Shown one piece after another: positions 8,437-18,092 of a DNA stretch of 64,000 nucleotides. The notes under the pieces were generated by a model. The model searched no databases, had not been told where the DNA came from, and saw nothing but the letters and a program-made list of their open reading frames with translations. The position numbers were made by a program, and so were the translations under genes. Position 1 is the stretch's first letter, and the number at the start of each line of letters is the position of its first letter. The stretch covers positions 6,014,001 to 6,078,000 of the forward strand of contig NZ_CP108046.1 in NCBI RefSeq assembly GCF_041435115.1. The letters run 5' to 3'. The DNA comes from Streptomyces sp. NBC_00289. Its GTDB lineage: Bacteria > Actinomycetota > Actinomycetes > Streptomycetales > Streptomycetaceae.

Positions 8437-9657
8437 TCAGCTGAGGCGCTCGATGACCATCGCCATGCCCTGACCGCCGCCGACGCACATCGTCTCCAGG
8501 CCGAACTGCTTGTCGTGGAACTGGAGCGAGTTGATCAGCGTGCCGGTGATGCGGGCGCCGGTCATGCCGAAGGGGTGGCCCACGGCGATGGCGCCGCCGT
8601 TGACGTTCAGCTTGTCCAGCGGGATGTCCAGGTCGCGGTAGGAGGGGATCACCTGGGCGGCGAACGCCTCGTTGATCTCGAACAGGTCGATGTCGTCGAC
8701 GGTCAGGCCGGCGCGGGAGAGGGCCTGCTTCGACGCCTCCACCGGGCCGAGGCCCATGATCTCGGGGGAGAGGCCGGTGACGCCGGTCGAGACGATCCGG
8801 GCCAGCGGGGTCAGGCCGAGCTCGCGGGCCTTGGCGTCGGACATGATCACCAGGGCGGCCGCGCCGTCGTTCAGCGGACAGCAGTTGGCCGCCGTGACCA
8901 TGCCGTCGGGGCGGAAGACCGGCTTGAGGCCCTGGACGCCCTCCAGGGTGACGCCGGCGCGCGGGCCGTCGTCCTTGGCGACGACGGTGCCGTCGGGCAG
9001 CGTCACCGGGGTGATCTCGCGCTCCCAGAAACCGTTCTTGACGGCTTCCTCGGCGAGGTTCTGCGAGCGGACGCCGAACTCGTCCATGTCCTGGCGGGTG
9101 ACGCCCTTGATGCGGGCCAGGTTCTCGGCGGTCTGGCCCATCGCGATGTAGGCGTCGGGGACGAGGCCGTCCTCGCGCGGGTCGTGCCAGCTGGTGCCCT
9201 CCTGCTCCGCGACCGCGGCGGTGCGGGCCTCGGCCTCGGCGAAGAACGGGTTGTGCGTGTCCGGGAGGCTGTCGGAGTTGCCCTTGACGAACCGGGAGAC
9301 CAGCTCGACGCCGGCCGAGATGAAGACGTCGCCCTCGCCGGCCTTGATGGCGTGCAGCGCCATGCGGCTGGTCTGCAGGGATGAGGAGCAGTACCGGGTG
9401 ATGGTGCAGCCCGGGAGGTGGTCCATCCCCATCTGTACGGCGACGACGCGGCCGAGGTTGTTGCCCTGCTCGCCGCCGGGCAGACCGCAGCCGAGCATCA
9501 GGTCGTCGATGTCCCGCGGGTCGAGCTCCGGGACCTTGGCGAGCGCCGCCTGGATGATCGTGGCGGTCAGGTCGTCCGGGCGCAGGTCCTTGAGGGAGCC
9601 CTTGAAAGCGCGGCCGATGGGTGAGCGGGCGGTCGAGACGATCACGGCTTCGGGCAT
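8437..9657 (-). CDS. Acetyl-CoA C-acyltransferase (thiolase)
   Basis: A 406-residue thiolase. The nucleophilic cysteine is C90 in RYCSSSLQT, the catalytic histidine H361 lies in GHPFGMTGAR, and the second cysteine C391 in METMCVGGGQG-type context (ETMCVGGGQG), the complete thiolase set. Length matches the degradative/acetoacetyl-CoA thiolase families; whether it runs beta-oxidation or acetoacetyl-CoA formation cannot be decided from sequence alone. The ATG beginning MPEAVIVSTA has GGAG five bases upstream; a frame extending 22 codons further is rejected. It is a single gene with its own terminator and is followed upstream by an acyltransferase gene on the same strand. Confidence 0.93.
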   Translation of the reverse strand: MPEAVIVSTARSPIGRAFKGSLKDLRPDDLTATIIQAALAKVPELDPRDIDDLMLGCGLPGGEQGNNLGRVVAVQMGMDHLPGCTITRYCSSSLQTSRMALHAIKAGEGDVFISAGVELVSRFVKGNSDSLPDTHNPFFAEAEARTAAVAEQEGTSWHDPREDGLVPDAYIAMGQTAENLARIKGVTRQDMDEFGVRSQNLAEEAVKNGFWEREITPVTLPDGTVVAKDDGPRAGVTLEGVQGLKPVFRPDGMVTAANCCPLNDGAAALVIMSDAKARELGLTPLARIVSTGVTGLSPEIMGLGPVEASKQALSRAGLTVDDIDLFEINEAFAAQVIPSYRDLDIPLDKLNVNGGAIAVGHPFGMTGARITGTLINSLQFHDKQFGLETMCVGGGQGMAMVIERLS

Positions 9658-9725
9658 CACGGCTCCAGACGACGACGGGAGGGGCTTACGGGGGAAGTTA
9701 CCCGTACGTAAGCCCTCGGTCACCG

Positions 9726-10841
9726 TTAAACGGGTGTGACACGGACCTCTTTTCCAAGCGCTTGCTTAGGCCCGGCGGGGTGGGGTGCCGGCGGTGAGGG
9801 CACCGGGGCGAACAGCCGGTCCACCGGTGGCCGGGTCAGCGGCCGGACCAGGCGCCGTACCCACGGCGACGCGAGCACCGCCGCGAGCATGACCCCGCCC
9901 GCCATCAGGGCGGCCACCTCCAGCGGGGTGTCGGCCCGCTCGATCAGGCCGCGCTCCCGCACCGGCAGGATGACCAGCGGATGCAGCAGGTAGATGGTGA
10001 AGCCGCCCGCCCCGAGCGCGGAGACCAGCGGCAGCCGCCGCTTCGGCATCAGCCGCAGCAGGCACAGCGTGAGTCCCGTCGCCGCGGCCAGGACGAGCAG
10101 CCGGATCAGCCAGGCGCCCTCCAGGCCCAGGCCCAGCGAGGTGTCGGCCGTGTACGCGTGGCGCATCGACAGCCACTGGCCCTTGACCTCGCGGCCCCAC
10201 AGCCATCCCCCGGCGACCGCGGCGAGCACCCCCGCCACGGCCACCGGAAGGCTCCACCGGCTCTCGAACCACCCGCGGAGCATGCCCTGGCCCAGCCTCC
10301 AGCCGAAGTAGAACAGCGGAAGGTACACCAGGGTCCGGCTGGCCGAGAACATCAGCCCGAACTCGTCCACGTACCCGACAGCGAGCGCCACGACCGTGGT
10401 GACCAGCAGGGGGTGACGCAGCTGGACCACCAGCGGCAGCAGCAGCCGCCAGCAGAAGAGCGACATCAGGAACCACAGCGTCCACGGCAGCTGGGCCACG
10501 TGCACGGTGAACGGGTGGTCGAGCGCGTACATCTCCAGCGAGAACAACAGGCTGAACAGCAGGGCGGGCAGGACGATGCTGCGCAGCAGGGTGCGCAGTT
10601 CGCGTGGACCGAGCGGCCCTCCGCTGCTGAAGACCCCAGCCAGCACGACGAAGACCGGCACCCGGAAGGCCCAGGTCGCGATGTGGAACGCGTTCAGCGC
10701 GTCGTAGCGGCTCATGATGCTGCCGATGGAGTGCAGGACCACGATGAGCGCGGCGGACACGAAGCGGGCGTTGTCCCACCAGGGGTTCCGGGCCCGGTCC
10801 GGGGCGGCGGAGGGGGCGGGTCTCGGAGACGGGTTGTCCAT
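9726..10841 (-). CDS. Acyltransferase-3 family membrane protein
   Basis: A 371-residue polytopic membrane protein with about ten helices. The start region WWDNARFVSAALIVVLHSIG matches the family signature in which an Arg and a His of the first helix form the active site of O-acyltransferases that modify cell-surface sugars or antibiotics. A second feature, FTIYLLHPLVILP, is the typical penultimate helix. The C-terminus is a Pro-rich cytoplasmic tail. AGGAG lies 12 bases before the ATG, a rather long spacing. The substrate is unknown. It ends 68 bp before the thiolase start and may be expressed together with it. Confidence 0.87.
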   Translation of the reverse strand: MDNPSPRPAPSAAPDRARNPWWDNARFVSAALIVVLHSIGSIMSRYDALNAFHIATWAFRVPVFVVLAGVFSSGGPLGPRELRTLLRSIVLPALLFSLLFSLEMYALDHPFTVHVAQLPWTLWFLMSLFCWRLLLPLVVQLRHPLLVTTVVALAVGYVDEFGLMFSASRTLVYLPLFYFGWRLGQGMLRGWFESRWSLPVAVAGVLAAVAGGWLWGREVKGQWLSMRHAYTADTSLGLGLEGAWLIRLLVLAAATGLTLCLLRLMPKRRLPLVSALGAGGFTIYLLHPLVILPVRERGLIERADTPLEVAALMAGGVMLAAVLASPWVRRLVRPLTRPPVDRLFAPVPSPPAPHPAGPKQALGKEVRVTPV

Positions 10842-10980
10842 CGCGGCGGCGTACTCCTGACAGCGGCGTGACAGAAAAGGGCAGGGCGGAACCGCCCACC
10901 CTCACCAGGCCGGGCGAGTTCCCGGTGACGCCCTGTCACGTGCGCGGTGAACGCTGCGTGTACGGAAAGGGTCGCGCTCC

Positions 10981-12030
10981 TCAGTTCTCCGCGCTGTCCG
11001 CCCCGTGCGGCCCGCCGACCGGTTCGTCGACCCGCTCGGCCGCCAGCAGCCTGCGGCGGCGGCGCTTGAGGAGGGCCCAGGGGCCCTTCGGGCCGCTCGG
11101 CATCGCGGCGGCGACCTCCGTGCCGGCCTCCGACGCCGCCTCCGCGGCGGCGCGGGCCACGGGCAGGAAGCCCTCGCGGCGGGAGACGTCCGGGCGCTCC
11201 TCGTCGGCCGGCCACAGGCCCAGGGCGGCGCAGACCGTGGGCAGGAGCGCCATCGCCGCCGTGGCGTAGCCCTCCGCCGAGGGGTGGTAGTTGTCCGGGC
11301 CGAACAGCTCGCGCGGGTTCGCCTCGAACTCGGGGCCCAGCAGGTCGCCCAGCGACACCGTACGGCCGCCCTGTTCCACCGCCCCGATGGTCTGCGCCGC
11401 CGCCAGCTGGCGGGACGCCCGCCGGGCCAGCCACCGTAACGGCTGCTGCACCGGCTCGATCGTGCCCAGGTCGGGACAGGTGCCGACGACGACCTCGGCG
11501 CCGGCCGTGCGCAGCCGCCGTACCGCCGCCGACAGGTGACGTACCGAACGGGTCGGCGGCATCCGGTGGGTCACGTCGTTCGCGCCGATCATGATCACGC
11601 AGACGTCGGGCACCCGGGCGGGGTCCGACAGGGCCAGCACCACCTGCCGGTCCAGGTCGTCGGAGCAGGCCCCCGGCAGGGCCGCGTTGCGCAGCTCCAC
11701 CGGGCGCTCGGCGACCGCCGCCAGTCCCGAGGCCAGCAGCGCGCCCGGCGTCTGCCCGCCCCGGTGCACGCCCTGGCCCGCCGCCGTCGAGTCGCCCAGC
11801 ATCGCCAGCCGCAGCGGCGGCTCACCCGGTACGGAGTACCCGAGGCCGTACAGACCCTGCGCGTTCGGCACATGCGGTGCCGAGCCGTTGCCCACCTGCC
11901 GCTTGGCCAGCCGCACCTCGGCCAGCACCAGACCGACCGCTGCCGCGCCGGCCAGGCCGATCCCGCCGCCGCCATAGGCCGCGCCGGCGGCGATCCGCCG
12001 GGCCACCCTCGCTCTCGACATGCTCGTCAT
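10981..12030 (-). CDS. Secreted or membrane-anchored SGNH/GDSL hydrolase, contains a TTA codon
   Basis: A 349-residue SGNH-family esterase. An N-terminal hydrophobic segment at about 13-40 after several Arg residues acts as signal or anchor. Block I is GDSTAAGQG with Ser81 as nucleophile, block III is GAND at 149-152, and block V is DNYHPSAEGY with Asp246 and His249. Leu198 (in QQPLRW) is encoded by TTA at 11437-11439, so full translation should depend on the bldA tRNA of this window. The C-terminus is charged and Ala-rich with an RRRRR run. The ATG at 12030 is preferred because GTGGAGG lies upstream; the ATG at 12021 is an alternative. Substrate unknown; lipid or acetylated polysaccharide is family inference. 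Confidence 0.87.
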   Translation of the reverse strand: MTSMSRARVARRIAAGAAYGGGGIGLAGAAAVGLVLAEVRLAKRQVGNGSAPHVPNAQGLYGLGYSVPGEPPLRLAMLGDSTAAGQGVHRGGQTPGALLASGLAAVAERPVELRNAALPGACSDDLDRQVVLALSDPARVPDVCVIMIGANDVTHRMPPTRSVRHLSAAVRRLRTAGAEVVVGTCPDLGTIEPVQQPLRWLARRASRQLAAAQTIGAVEQGGRTVSLGDLLGPEFEANPRELFGPDNYHPSAEGYATAAMALLPTVCAALGLWPADEERPDVSRREGFLPVARAAAEAASEAGTEVAAAMPSGPKGPWALLKRRRRRLLAAERVDEPVGGPHGADSAEN

Positions 12031-12305
12031 ACGTCGCCGCCACCTCCACGTACCGGTACACCCACTGCTTGCCCCGCACGCACCGTCGCCAAATCCCCAC
12101 GGGCGGTGAACGACCGTCACGGGTGCCGGACGGGCCGTCGGATTCCCCCTGCCCCGCGAGGCCCGGCCCGCACGCCGGCGACCGCCGAACCACCCGCGTG
12201 GCTCCACGTCCGCCCGGATCCGGACGAACAGCGGGAATCCGGCGGCAGGGCCTAGGCTGGCGGAACCACTACGACCACTTCTTTTGCAAGCATCCGGAGA
12301 CAACG

Positions 12306-13694
<1,389 letters not shown>

Positions 13695-14125
13695 CGGGAA
13701 ACGTCCGGTGAACGGCTCGTGCCGGTGACGAACTTGCGGTTCCCTACCGAAATGGTGGACTTCGCAGAAGTGGTACGAGCGCGTCACGTCCGCGCAGCAC
13801 CCGCTTAACACGGGTCCGGCACATTGGTGGATGTCGGCAGGGCGGGAGCGGCTCCCCGCCCGGCCGACACCGAAACGGCGTCAAGGACCTCCGGAGCGGC
13901 TCCCGGACCTCCATGGACGCCACGGACGCGCACGCCCGGCCCTGACCCGGCACGCGTCCTCCGCGGGGACCGCCGTCGTCCCGCCCCCCGGTAACGGGGG
14001 TGCGGCGGTCCCCGCGTCAGCTTTTTGCGCGCCTGAACCGGCGCCGCTCTCGCCGGGTGAACCTGCGGCAGATCATGGTGCTGCCCCACCCGGCATGCGT
14101 GAGGTCCGGCCGGACCGCGGTGCGG
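13695..14125. other. Convergent intergenic region with hairpins
   Basis: No believable gene. Two hairpins are visible: an imperfect one at 13833-13868 (GTCGGC/GCCGAC enclosing a GC-rich stem) and a strong one at 13963-14015, listed separately. Short open frames on both strands lack start signals and overlap the hairpins. Confidence 0.6.
13963..14015. terminator. Large terminator hairpin with inner stem
   Basis: A 13-bp perfect outer stem (13963-13975 with 14003-14015) encloses a second stem of C and G runs around GGTAAC. It lies between the convergent cystathionine beta-synthase gene and the small membrane protein gene. Confidence 0.8.
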
Positions 14126-14563
14126 TCAGTCCTTCCAGTCGCCGTCCTCGGCGGACCTGCGGCGCAGGCCGCCGAAGAGGCCGGGGTTGGTGCGGACGGC
14201 CTGGAAGGCGTTGACGCCGACGATGCCGGCCCAGGCGGCGAACAGACCGGGCAGGTGGCCGAGGGCGCCGCCGATCGCGGACAGCGGGATCGCCAGGACC
14301 AGCGAGACGATGCCGAAGCCGAAGCGCTCTCCCCAGGAGTCCGTGGCCTTCGGCGACCGGGAGCCCCGGGCCACCACCATCTGCCGCTCGGCGAACTGCC
14401 GGCGCAACCGGCGCTCCACGGCGCCGTCGATGCGCTGGTCGACCTTCTCCAGGAATGAGTCGACCAGCGCGGACTCGTACTCCTCGCCCAGTTCCCTGCG
14501 AGCCTGCAGGGTCACGTTGAGCTCCTTCTTCAGCTCGGTGTCCCGAGCGTCCATTCCGGTCAT
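14126..14563 (-). CDS. Small integral membrane protein, unknown function
   Basis: A 145-residue protein: a charged, helical N-terminal half of about 75 residues (rich in Arg and Glu), then two membrane helices at about 82-122, then a charged tail. The layout resembles the 2TM-domain proteins that are often appended to regulators, but no regulator domain is present. TAGCCT at 14570-14575 ends six bases before the ATG, so the message may be leaderless, and no Shine-Dalgarno is visible. A second ATG three codons later is possible. Function not recognised. Confidence 0.75.
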   Translation of the reverse strand: MTGMDARDTELKKELNVTLQARRELGEEYESALVDSFLEKVDQRIDGAVERRLRRQFAERQMVVARGSRSPKATDSWGERFGFGIVSLVLAIPLSAIGGALGHLPGLFAAWAGIVGVNAFQAVRTNPGLFGGLRRRSAEDGDWKD

Positions 14564-14639
14564 ACGCCCAGGCTAGGCAGCGGGAACGCACGCCGCACTG
14601 GGGATATCCCCCCTGTTGCGGCCCGCCGGCGGCCCCCGG

Positions 14640-15572
14640 CTACCTCGTCAGCCCGTGCTGCTTCGCGTACGCGTTCGCCACGTCCTCCGGGTCCTTCTTG
14701 TCCTTGTCCACCTGGCGGTTGAGCTCGGTGAGCTGGGCGGTGGTCAGGACGTTGCCGAGGCGGGCGAGGGCCTTGCGGACCGTGGAGTCGGCCTTGCGGT
14801 CGGCGATGAGGGGGACGATGTGCTGGCCGGGGATGAGGTTCTTCGGGTCGGTGAGCACCACCCAGTCGTTGGCCTGGATGTCGGTGTCGGTGGTGAAGAG
14901 GTTCGCCACGTCCACGTCGCCCTTCTTCAGCGCGCCCTTGACGAGGGGGCCGGAGGAGTCGAGGGACTTGAACTCCTTCAGCTCCACGCCGTACACGTCC
15001 TTGAGGCCGACCGCGCCCACCTCGCGTGTCTTCACCTCGGGTGCCGCGCCGAGCACCAGCCTGCCGTTCTGCTTCGTCAGGTCGGCGAGCGAGGTCAGGC
15101 CGTACTTCCGGGCCGTCTCGCGGGTGACGACGAAGGCGTCCGAGTCCTCGGCCATGCCGTACGGCAGCACCTGGAGGCCCGCGGGGAGGGCGACGGCGAG
15201 GGCGTTCTGCATCGCGCCCTCCTCGGTCGCCGTCGCCTTGGGGGCGAGGTAGTGGAGCAGCGCGCCCTGGTATTCGGGGAGCAGGTCGATGTCGCCGCCC
15301 TTGAGGGCGGGGATGAGGATCTCGCGGGTGCCGAGGTTGGGGCGGACCTTCACCTTCACGCCGGCCTGCTCCAGGACGGCCGCGTACAGGTACCCCAGCA
15401 CCTGGTTCTCGGTGAAGTTGGCGGTGCCGATGGTGACTCCGCCCTTGCTGGAGCCGCCGCCGGACGCTCCGGCGCCCTGGCTGTCGAGGGAGGTGATGCC
15501 GCCACCACAGGCGGCGAGGGCGGGGACGGAGGCGGCCGCGAACAGGCCGCCGAGGAGGGTGCGTCGGTTCAT
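14640..15572 (-). CDS. Quaternary-amine ABC transporter substrate-binding lipoprotein
   Basis: A 310-residue lipoprotein with a signal peptide and lipobox LAAC (acylated Cys22). The mature part begins with a Gly/Ser linker and then GVTIGTANFTENQVLGYLYA, the start typical of the OpuAC/ProX-like binding proteins of glycine betaine, choline and related cations. It is the last gene of a four-gene leftward operon ATPase, permease, permease, binding protein, separated from the preceding permease by 10 bp. The substrate could be an osmoprotectant, but the divergent lyase homologue suggests a catabolic betaine substrate. Confidence 0.9.
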   Translation of the reverse strand: MNRRTLLGGLFAAASVPALAACGGGITSLDSQGAGASGGGSSKGGVTIGTANFTENQVLGYLYAAVLEQAGVKVKVRPNLGTREILIPALKGGDIDLLPEYQGALLHYLAPKATATEEGAMQNALAVALPAGLQVLPYGMAEDSDAFVVTRETARKYGLTSLADLTKQNGRLVLGAAPEVKTREVGAVGLKDVYGVELKEFKSLDSSGPLVKGALKKGDVDVANLFTTDTDIQANDWVVLTDPKNLIPGQHIVPLIADRKADSTVRKALARLGNVLTTAQLTELNRQVDKDKKDPEDVANAYAKQHGLTR

Positions 15573-15582
15573 GTCGGGGTCC

Positions 15583-16254
15583 CTAGGCGGTTTGGGCGGA
15601 GCGGTGGCGGAACAGGAAGCGCTGGAGGCCGGCCAGCGCCAGGTCCAGGACGACGGCGACCGCGGCGACCAGGACCGCCCCGCCGAGGACCTGGACCAGG
15701 TCGCGCTGGGCGAGGCCGTCGAAGACGTAGCGGCCCAGTCCGCCGAAGGAGACGTACGCGGCGATCGTGGCCGTGGCGACGACCTGGATGAGCGCGAGGC
15801 GCAGGCCCGTCATGACCAGCGGGAGGGCGAGCGGGAGTTCGATCCGCAGGAGCACCTGGTGGCCGCGCATGCCCTGGCCGCGTGCCGCGTCCTTCACGTC
15901 CGGGTCGACCGCCGTCATCCCGGCGTAGGTGTTGGTGACGATCGACGGGACGGCGAGGGCGACCAGGGCGACGTACACCGGCAGCATCGACAGTCCGCCG
16001 GCGAGGAAGACCAGGACCACCAGGCCGACGGTCGGCAGGGCGCGGCCGAAGGACGCCAGGTTGATCGCGAGGAACGCGCCCTTTCCGGTGTGGCCGATCA
16101 GCAGGCCGAGCGGGAGGCCGATCACGGCCGCGATGAGGGTGGCGAGGAGGGAGTACTGGAGGTGTTCGGCGAGGCGGTGCGCGATGCCGTCGGAGCCGGT
16201 CCACGCGTCGCCGCTGGTCAGCCAGGAGCCGAGGTTCTCGAAGAGTTCGTACAT
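15583..16254 (-). CDS. Quaternary-amine ABC transporter permease 2
   Basis: A 223-residue permease of the ProW/OpuCB class with about five or six membrane helices. The cytoplasmic coupling loop is visible as DPDVKDAARGQGMRGHQVL followed by RIELPLALP, the classic binding-protein-dependent permease signature. It starts one base beyond the end of the previous permease gene, indicating translational coupling. It pairs with the other permease to form the membrane pore of the importer. Confidence 0.9.
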   Translation of the reverse strand: MYELFENLGSWLTSGDAWTGSDGIAHRLAEHLQYSLLATLIAAVIGLPLGLLIGHTGKGAFLAINLASFGRALPTVGLVVLVFLAGGLSMLPVYVALVALAVPSIVTNTYAGMTAVDPDVKDAARGQGMRGHQVLLRIELPLALPLVMTGLRLALIQVVATATIAAYVSFGGLGRYVFDGLAQRDLVQVLGGAVLVAAVAVVLDLALAGLQRFLFRHRSAQTA

Positions 16255-16255
16255 G

Positions 16256-16897
16256 TCAGGCTCGCCGCCTTCGCCACGGGGTCAGGACGTACTGCAGAGT
16301 GACCAGGGCCGCGTCGGCGACGACGGCGAGCAGGATCGTGAGGACCACGCCCGCGATCACCGGGGTCGGGAAGTCGCGCTGGAAGCCGTCGGTGAAGAGC
16401 TGGCCGAGGCCGCCGTCGCCGATGTAGGTGGCGACCGAGACCAGGGAGATCGACATGACCGTCGCGATCCGGACCCCCGCCATGATCACGGGGAGCGCGA
16501 GCGGGAACTCGACGGTCAGGAGCGTGCGCAGGGGGCGCGCACCCATCGCCTTGGCCGCCTCCTTGGTCTTCGTGGGGACCGAGTCGAGGCCCTCGACCGT
16601 GTTCCGCAGCAGGACGACCAGGGTGTAGACGGTCAGGCCGATGACGGTCGTGGTGCGGGTCAGGCCGCTGACCGGCAGCAGGAGCACGAAGATCGCGATC
16701 GACGGGATGGTGAACAGGATGTTCGACAGCCCGAGCAGGAAGCCGCGCAGGGCGCGGACGCGGTGCGCCACCACGGCCAGCGGGAGGGAGATGACCAGAC
16801 CGAGGAAGACGGCGGTCAGGGCGGCCTGGAGGTGGGAGACGGTGAGGGTGGTCAGATCGTCGGTGTGGTCGCCTATCCACGACCAGTCGATCGTCAT
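16256..16897 (-). CDS. Quaternary-amine ABC transporter permease 1
   Basis: A 213-residue permease related to the next gene and to ProW. The coupling loop reads TKTKEAAKAMGARPLRTLL then VEFPLALPVIMAG. About six membrane helices are visible. Its ATG overlaps the ATPase stop by 4 bp (16894-16897), so translation of transporter parts is coupled. Two separate permease genes are the OpuC-like arrangement, in contrast to the single permease of ProU. Confidence 0.9.
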   Translation of the reverse strand: MTIDWSWIGDHTDDLTTLTVSHLQAALTAVFLGLVISLPLAVVAHRVRALRGFLLGLSNILFTIPSIAIFVLLLPVSGLTRTTTVIGLTVYTLVVLLRNTVEGLDSVPTKTKEAAKAMGARPLRTLLTVEFPLALPVIMAGVRIATVMSISLVSVATYIGDGGLGQLFTDGFQRDFPTPVIAGVVLTILLAVVADAALVTLQYVLTPWRRRRA

Positions 16898-17952
16898 GCG
16901 GCCACCCCGGTGCTCGTGGAGGTCCGGGCCTCGGTGTGGGCGCGGCCCGCGTGGGCGTGGATGTCGTCTCGGGAGGTGACACCGGTGAGGACGCCGTCGG
17001 TGTCGACGCGGGCGACCAGGCCGGTGGGGGAGGCGAGGGACTCGTTGAGCGCCGACAGCAGGGAGTCGCCGTCCGTGAGCGGCCGTACGGGGAGTTCGTC
17101 CCGCGTCGTGTCGGCGGCCCAGTGCAGCGGCCTGCGTGCCGCGTCGAGTACGAGGGTCCAGTCACCGCCCTCGGGGGCCGGGCCCTGCGGGACACCGGCG
17201 AGGGTCGTGAGCGAGAGCAGCTTGAGGCCGCGCTCGGCGCCGAGGAAGTCGGCGACGAAGTCGTCGGCCGGGCGGGCGAGGAGTTCGGCGGGCGCCGCGC
17301 ACTGCACGAGGTGGCCGCCGGTGCGGAAGACGGCGATACGGTCGCCGAGCCGGACGGCCTCGTCGATGTCGTGCGTGACGAAGACGATGGTCTTGTTCAA
17401 CTCCTTCTGCAGTCGCAGCAGTTCGTCCTGGAGCTGGGTGCGCACGACCGGGTCGACGGCGCCGAACGGCTCGTCCATGAGCAGTACGGGCGGGTCGGCG
17501 GCGAGCGCGCGGGCGACGCCGACGCGCTGCTGCTGGCCGCCGGAGAGCTGGTGCGGGTAACGCCGGCCGGCGTCGGCCGCGAGGCCGACGGTCTCCAGGA
17601 GTTCGGCGGCGCGAGCACGGGCCCTGCGCCGGCCGTGGCCGAGCAGCAGCGGCACGGTGGCGATGTTGTCGAGCACCGTGCGGTGCGGGAAGAGCCCCGA
17701 CTGCTGGATGACGTACCCGATGGAGCGGCGCAGTTCGGCGGCGTCCTGCCGGGTGACGTCCTTGCCGCCGACCCGGATGGTGCCGGAGGTCGGTTCGACC
17801 ATCCGGTTGATCATCCGCAGGGTGGTGGTCTTGCCGCAACCGGAGGATCCGACTAGGACGGTCACGCCGCCTTCCGGCATGTCGAGGGAGAGGTCGTGGA
17901 CTGCTGTCGTGCCGTTGGGGAAGCGCTTGTGGACCGCGTCGAACTGGATCAT
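16894..17952 (-). CDS. Quaternary-amine ABC transporter ATPase with C-terminal CBS domain
   Basis: A 352-residue ATPase of the ProV/OpuA family. Walker A GSSGCGKTT is at about 35-43, signature LSGGQQQR at 136-143, Walker B VLLMDE at 156-161 and FVTHDIDEA follows. After about residue 240 the protein continues with a regulatory part and one CBS-like motif near the end (LVARVDTDGVLTGVTSRDD); in OpuA such domains sense ionic strength. It is first in its operon and divergent from the lyase homologue across a 140-bp region. The same architecture is known in the ergothioneine importer EgtV, from memory. Confidence 0.92.
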   Translation of the reverse strand: MIQFDAVHKRFPNGTTAVHDLSLDMPEGGVTVLVGSSGCGKTTTLRMINRMVEPTSGTIRVGGKDVTRQDAAELRRSIGYVIQQSGLFPHRTVLDNIATVPLLLGHGRRRARARAAELLETVGLAADAGRRYPHQLSGGQQQRVGVARALAADPPVLLMDEPFGAVDPVVRTQLQDELLRLQKELNKTIVFVTHDIDEAVRLGDRIAVFRTGGHLVQCAAPAELLARPADDFVADFLGAERGLKLLSLTTLAGVPQGPAPEGGDWTLVLDAARRPLHWAADTTRDELPVRPLTDGDSLLSALNESLASPTGLVARVDTDGVLTGVTSRDDIHAHAGRAHTEARTSTSTGVAA

Positions 17953-18009
17953 GAGTTGTCCCTTGCCCGGCTGTATAACATCATGCAGAGTTCTTGGTGT
18001 CTGAATAGG

Positions 18010-18041
18010 TTGTCAATGCCTCGGTGTTAATCCGAGGTAAC
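18010..18041. promoter_or_regulatory. Divergent promoter region with inverted repeats
   Basis: Between the importer operon and the lyase homologue lie CCTCGG-N7-CCGAGG (18019-18037) and an overlapping GTTA-N8-TAAC (18026-18041), both candidate operators. The leftward strand carries a consensus TTGACA at 18011-18016, a possible -35 for the importer operon, although no matching -10 at 17 bp is convincing. The RpiR regulator encoded downstream at 19607 is the natural candidate to bind here. Confidence 0.45.
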
Positions 18042-18092
18042 GGATGCCCGACAGGCAAGATCAAGCGTCCGGATTGAGGGGAGTTAGGGCTT

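Noticed and set aside
13744..14089. Two short frames between cystathionine beta-synthase and the membrane protein
   Set aside because: They run through hairpins, lack ribosome binding sites and show no recognisable protein pattern.
17558..17560. TAA on the plus strand within the ATPase gene as a TTA codon
   Set aside because: The leftward frame reads CGT TAC CCG (Arg-Tyr-Pro), not TTA.
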